This document shows, piece after piece, positions 14,415 to 15,539 of a DNA stretch of 15,539 bases (positions are counted from its first letter, which is position 1; every line of letters starts with the position of its first letter). The position numbers were made by a program, and so were the translations under genes. Under the pieces are notes generated by a model. That model was not told the DNA's origin. It did not search any database and saw only the letters and a list, made by a program, of their open reading frames with translations. The DNA is taken from positions 1 through 15,539 of the forward strand of contig DPRM01000068.1 of assembly GCA_003537645.1 (NCBI GenBank), written 5' to 3'. This DNA is from Prolixibacteraceae bacterium. GTDB taxonomy: Bacteria; Bacteroidota; Bacteroidia; Bacteroidales; Prolixibacteraceae.

Positions 14415-15539
14415 CTAATATTCGAATTCGCCAAACTGCGACTTGATAGTAAGTTTCTTGCCTTCAGCGGCCTCAACGTGCCCAACGATGCGGGCTTCGA
14501 TGTTGTATTTTTCAGAAATGGCGATTACTTCAGCAGCAAATTCGGGAGCAAGGTAAACTTCGAAACGGTGACCCATGTTGAACACCTTGTACATTTCTGA
14601 CCAGCTGGTTCCCGATTCTTCCTGAATCATTTTGAACAGCGGTGGAACATCGAAAAGGTTATCCTTGATCACATGCACGTTATCAACAAAATGCAGTACT
14701 TTGGTTTGCGCACCTCCTGAACAGTGAATCATTCCGTGAATATTTTTCCGGAGTGCTTCCAATAAATCTTTTACTACCGGCGCATAGGTGCGGGTAGGAG
14801 AGAGCACCAGTTTCCCAGCATCCAGTCCAACTCCGGCAATCGCCTCGGTTAGGTTTTTGGTTCCTGAATAGATGAGTTCTGCCGGCACTTCCGGATCGAA
14901 GCTTTCAGGATATTTTTGAGCCAGATAATTGGCAAATACGTCGTGGCGGGCGGAAGTCAGACCGTTGCTGCCCATGCCACCGTTGTATTCTTTCTCGTAA
15001 GTAGCCTGTCCGAATGAGGCCAGACCAACAATCACATCGCCTGCCTGAATGTTATCCGCCGAAATCACCTCTTCGCGTTTCATGCGGCAGGTGACGGTCG
15101 AATCGACAATGATGGTGCGCACTACATCGCCCACATCGGCAGTTTCGCCACCGGTTGGGAAAATGTTGACGCCCATATCGCGCAATTCGGCACAAAGTTC
15201 TTCGGTTCCGTTGATGATGGCTGCTATTACTTCGCCCGGAATGCGGTTTTTGTTGCGCCCAATGGTTGACGATAACAAAATGTTATCAGTTGCGCCCACG
15301 CAAAGCAAATCGTCGAGATTCATGATGATGGCATCCTGTGCAATGCCTTTCCAGACTGAAATATCACCTGTTTCTTTCCAGTACAGATAAGCCAGCGACG
15401 ATTTGGTGCCAGCGCCGTCGGCGTGCATAATGTTGCACCAGGCAGGATCGCCCCCCAAAATGTCGGGAATGATCTTGCAAAAAGCCTTTGGATACAAGCC
15501 TTTGTCGATGTTTTTAATGGCATTGTGCACGTCTTCTTT
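14415..15539 (-). CDS. purM: Phosphoribosylformylglycinamidine cyclo-ligase, 5' end outside the window
   Basis: PurM (AIR synthetase) closes the imidazole ring in purine synthesis, using ATP to make AIR from FGAM. The frame is open to the window end and reads KEDVHNAIKNIDKG at its left edge. The GTG codon at 15528-15530 is therefore internal, and by comparison with Bacteroides PurM roughly 15 N-terminal residues are missing. Visible family segments are MHADGAGTKSSLAY, GGETADVGD, YEKEYNGGMGSNGLTSARHD, LSPTRTYAPV, HCSGGAQTK and VFNMGHRFE. These cover the ATP-binding and dimer-interface regions of the PurM/PurL fold. The C-terminus FGEFEY and its TAG stop are complete. It is first in the purM-prfA-pyrF cluster here. 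Confidence 0.97.
   Translation of the reverse strand, partial: KEDVHNAIKNIDKGLYPKAFCKIIPDILGGDPAWCNIMHADGAGTKSSLAYLYWKETGDISVWKGIAQDAIIMNLDDLLCVGATDNILLSSTIGRNKNRIPGEVIAAIINGTEELCAELRDMGVNIFPTGGETADVGDVVRTIIVDSTVTCRMKREEVISADNIQAGDVIVGLASFGQATYEKEYNGGMGSNGLTSARHDVFANYLAQKYPESFDPEVPAELIYSGTKNLTEAIAGVGLDAGKLVLSPTRTYAPVVKDLLEALRKNIHGMIHCSGGAQTKVLHFVDNVHVIKDNLFDVPPLFKMIQEESGTSWSEMYKVFNMGHRFEVYLAPEFAAEVIAISEKYNIEARIVGHVEAAEGKKLTIKSQFGEFEY

Noticed and set aside
15528..15530. GTG as start codon of purM
   Set aside because: The frame stays open to the window end, and the residues before it (KED) match the known N-terminal part of Bacteroides PurM.

Overview
The window looks like a chromosomal segment from a member of the phylum Bacteroidota, probably a Marinilabiliales/Prolixibacteraceae-like relative. 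Four things point there: the purM-prfA-pyrF gene order with very Bacteroides-like protein sequences; the type-2 (long) PyrF; promoters of the Bacteroidota type (TTTG, about 19 bases, TAnnTTTG) instead of E. coli-like -35/-10 boxes; and start codons without clear Shine-Dalgarno sequences. The lineage below phylum is a guess from protein character only.

Left part (1-3242). A truncated minus-strand remnant resembling the N-terminus of DUF2075/helicase-type proteins sits at the edge. A 341-base gene-free stretch with a small imperfect palindrome follows. Next is a plus-strand aldo/keto reductase with a twin-arginine signal and a strong terminator. Then comes a plus-strand M19 (membrane dipeptidase-like) gene whose frame is interrupted by one in-frame TAA; conserved-looking sequence continues for 60 more codons.

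Centre (3253-9505, all minus strand). In order of transcription these are an ApbE lipoprotein (FAD:protein FMN transferase) with a textbook Bacteroidota promoter, a two-domain RND/MMPL transporter with an acidic tail, a secreted acetylxylan-esterase-like alpha/beta hydrolase, and a CNNM/CorC-HlyC membrane protein 4 bases downstream of the hydrolase. They look like ordinary envelope and transport functions and not one pathway.

Right-centre (9693-12025). This part holds a plus-strand secreted protein of unknown function, a plus-strand VTT/DedA-like membrane protein, and a minus-strand outer-membrane beta-barrel protein. The barrel gene is bracketed by two families of near-palindromic repeats in the order Y-X-gene-X-Y. 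X copies differ by 1 base in 45 and Y copies by 2 in 33. X reads as a terminator on the minus strand and Y as one on the plus strand.

Right end (12298-15539, minus strand). This is the purM-prfA-pyrF housekeeping cluster for purine synthesis, translation termination and pyrimidine synthesis; purM runs off the window. Between prfA and pyrF lie two G/C-rich palindromic units of one repeat type in opposite orientation.

I found no defence island, CRISPR array, insertion sequence, tRNA or rRNA, and no clear new multi-gene system. The points most worth checking are the interrupted M19 gene and the repeat-bracketed barrel gene.
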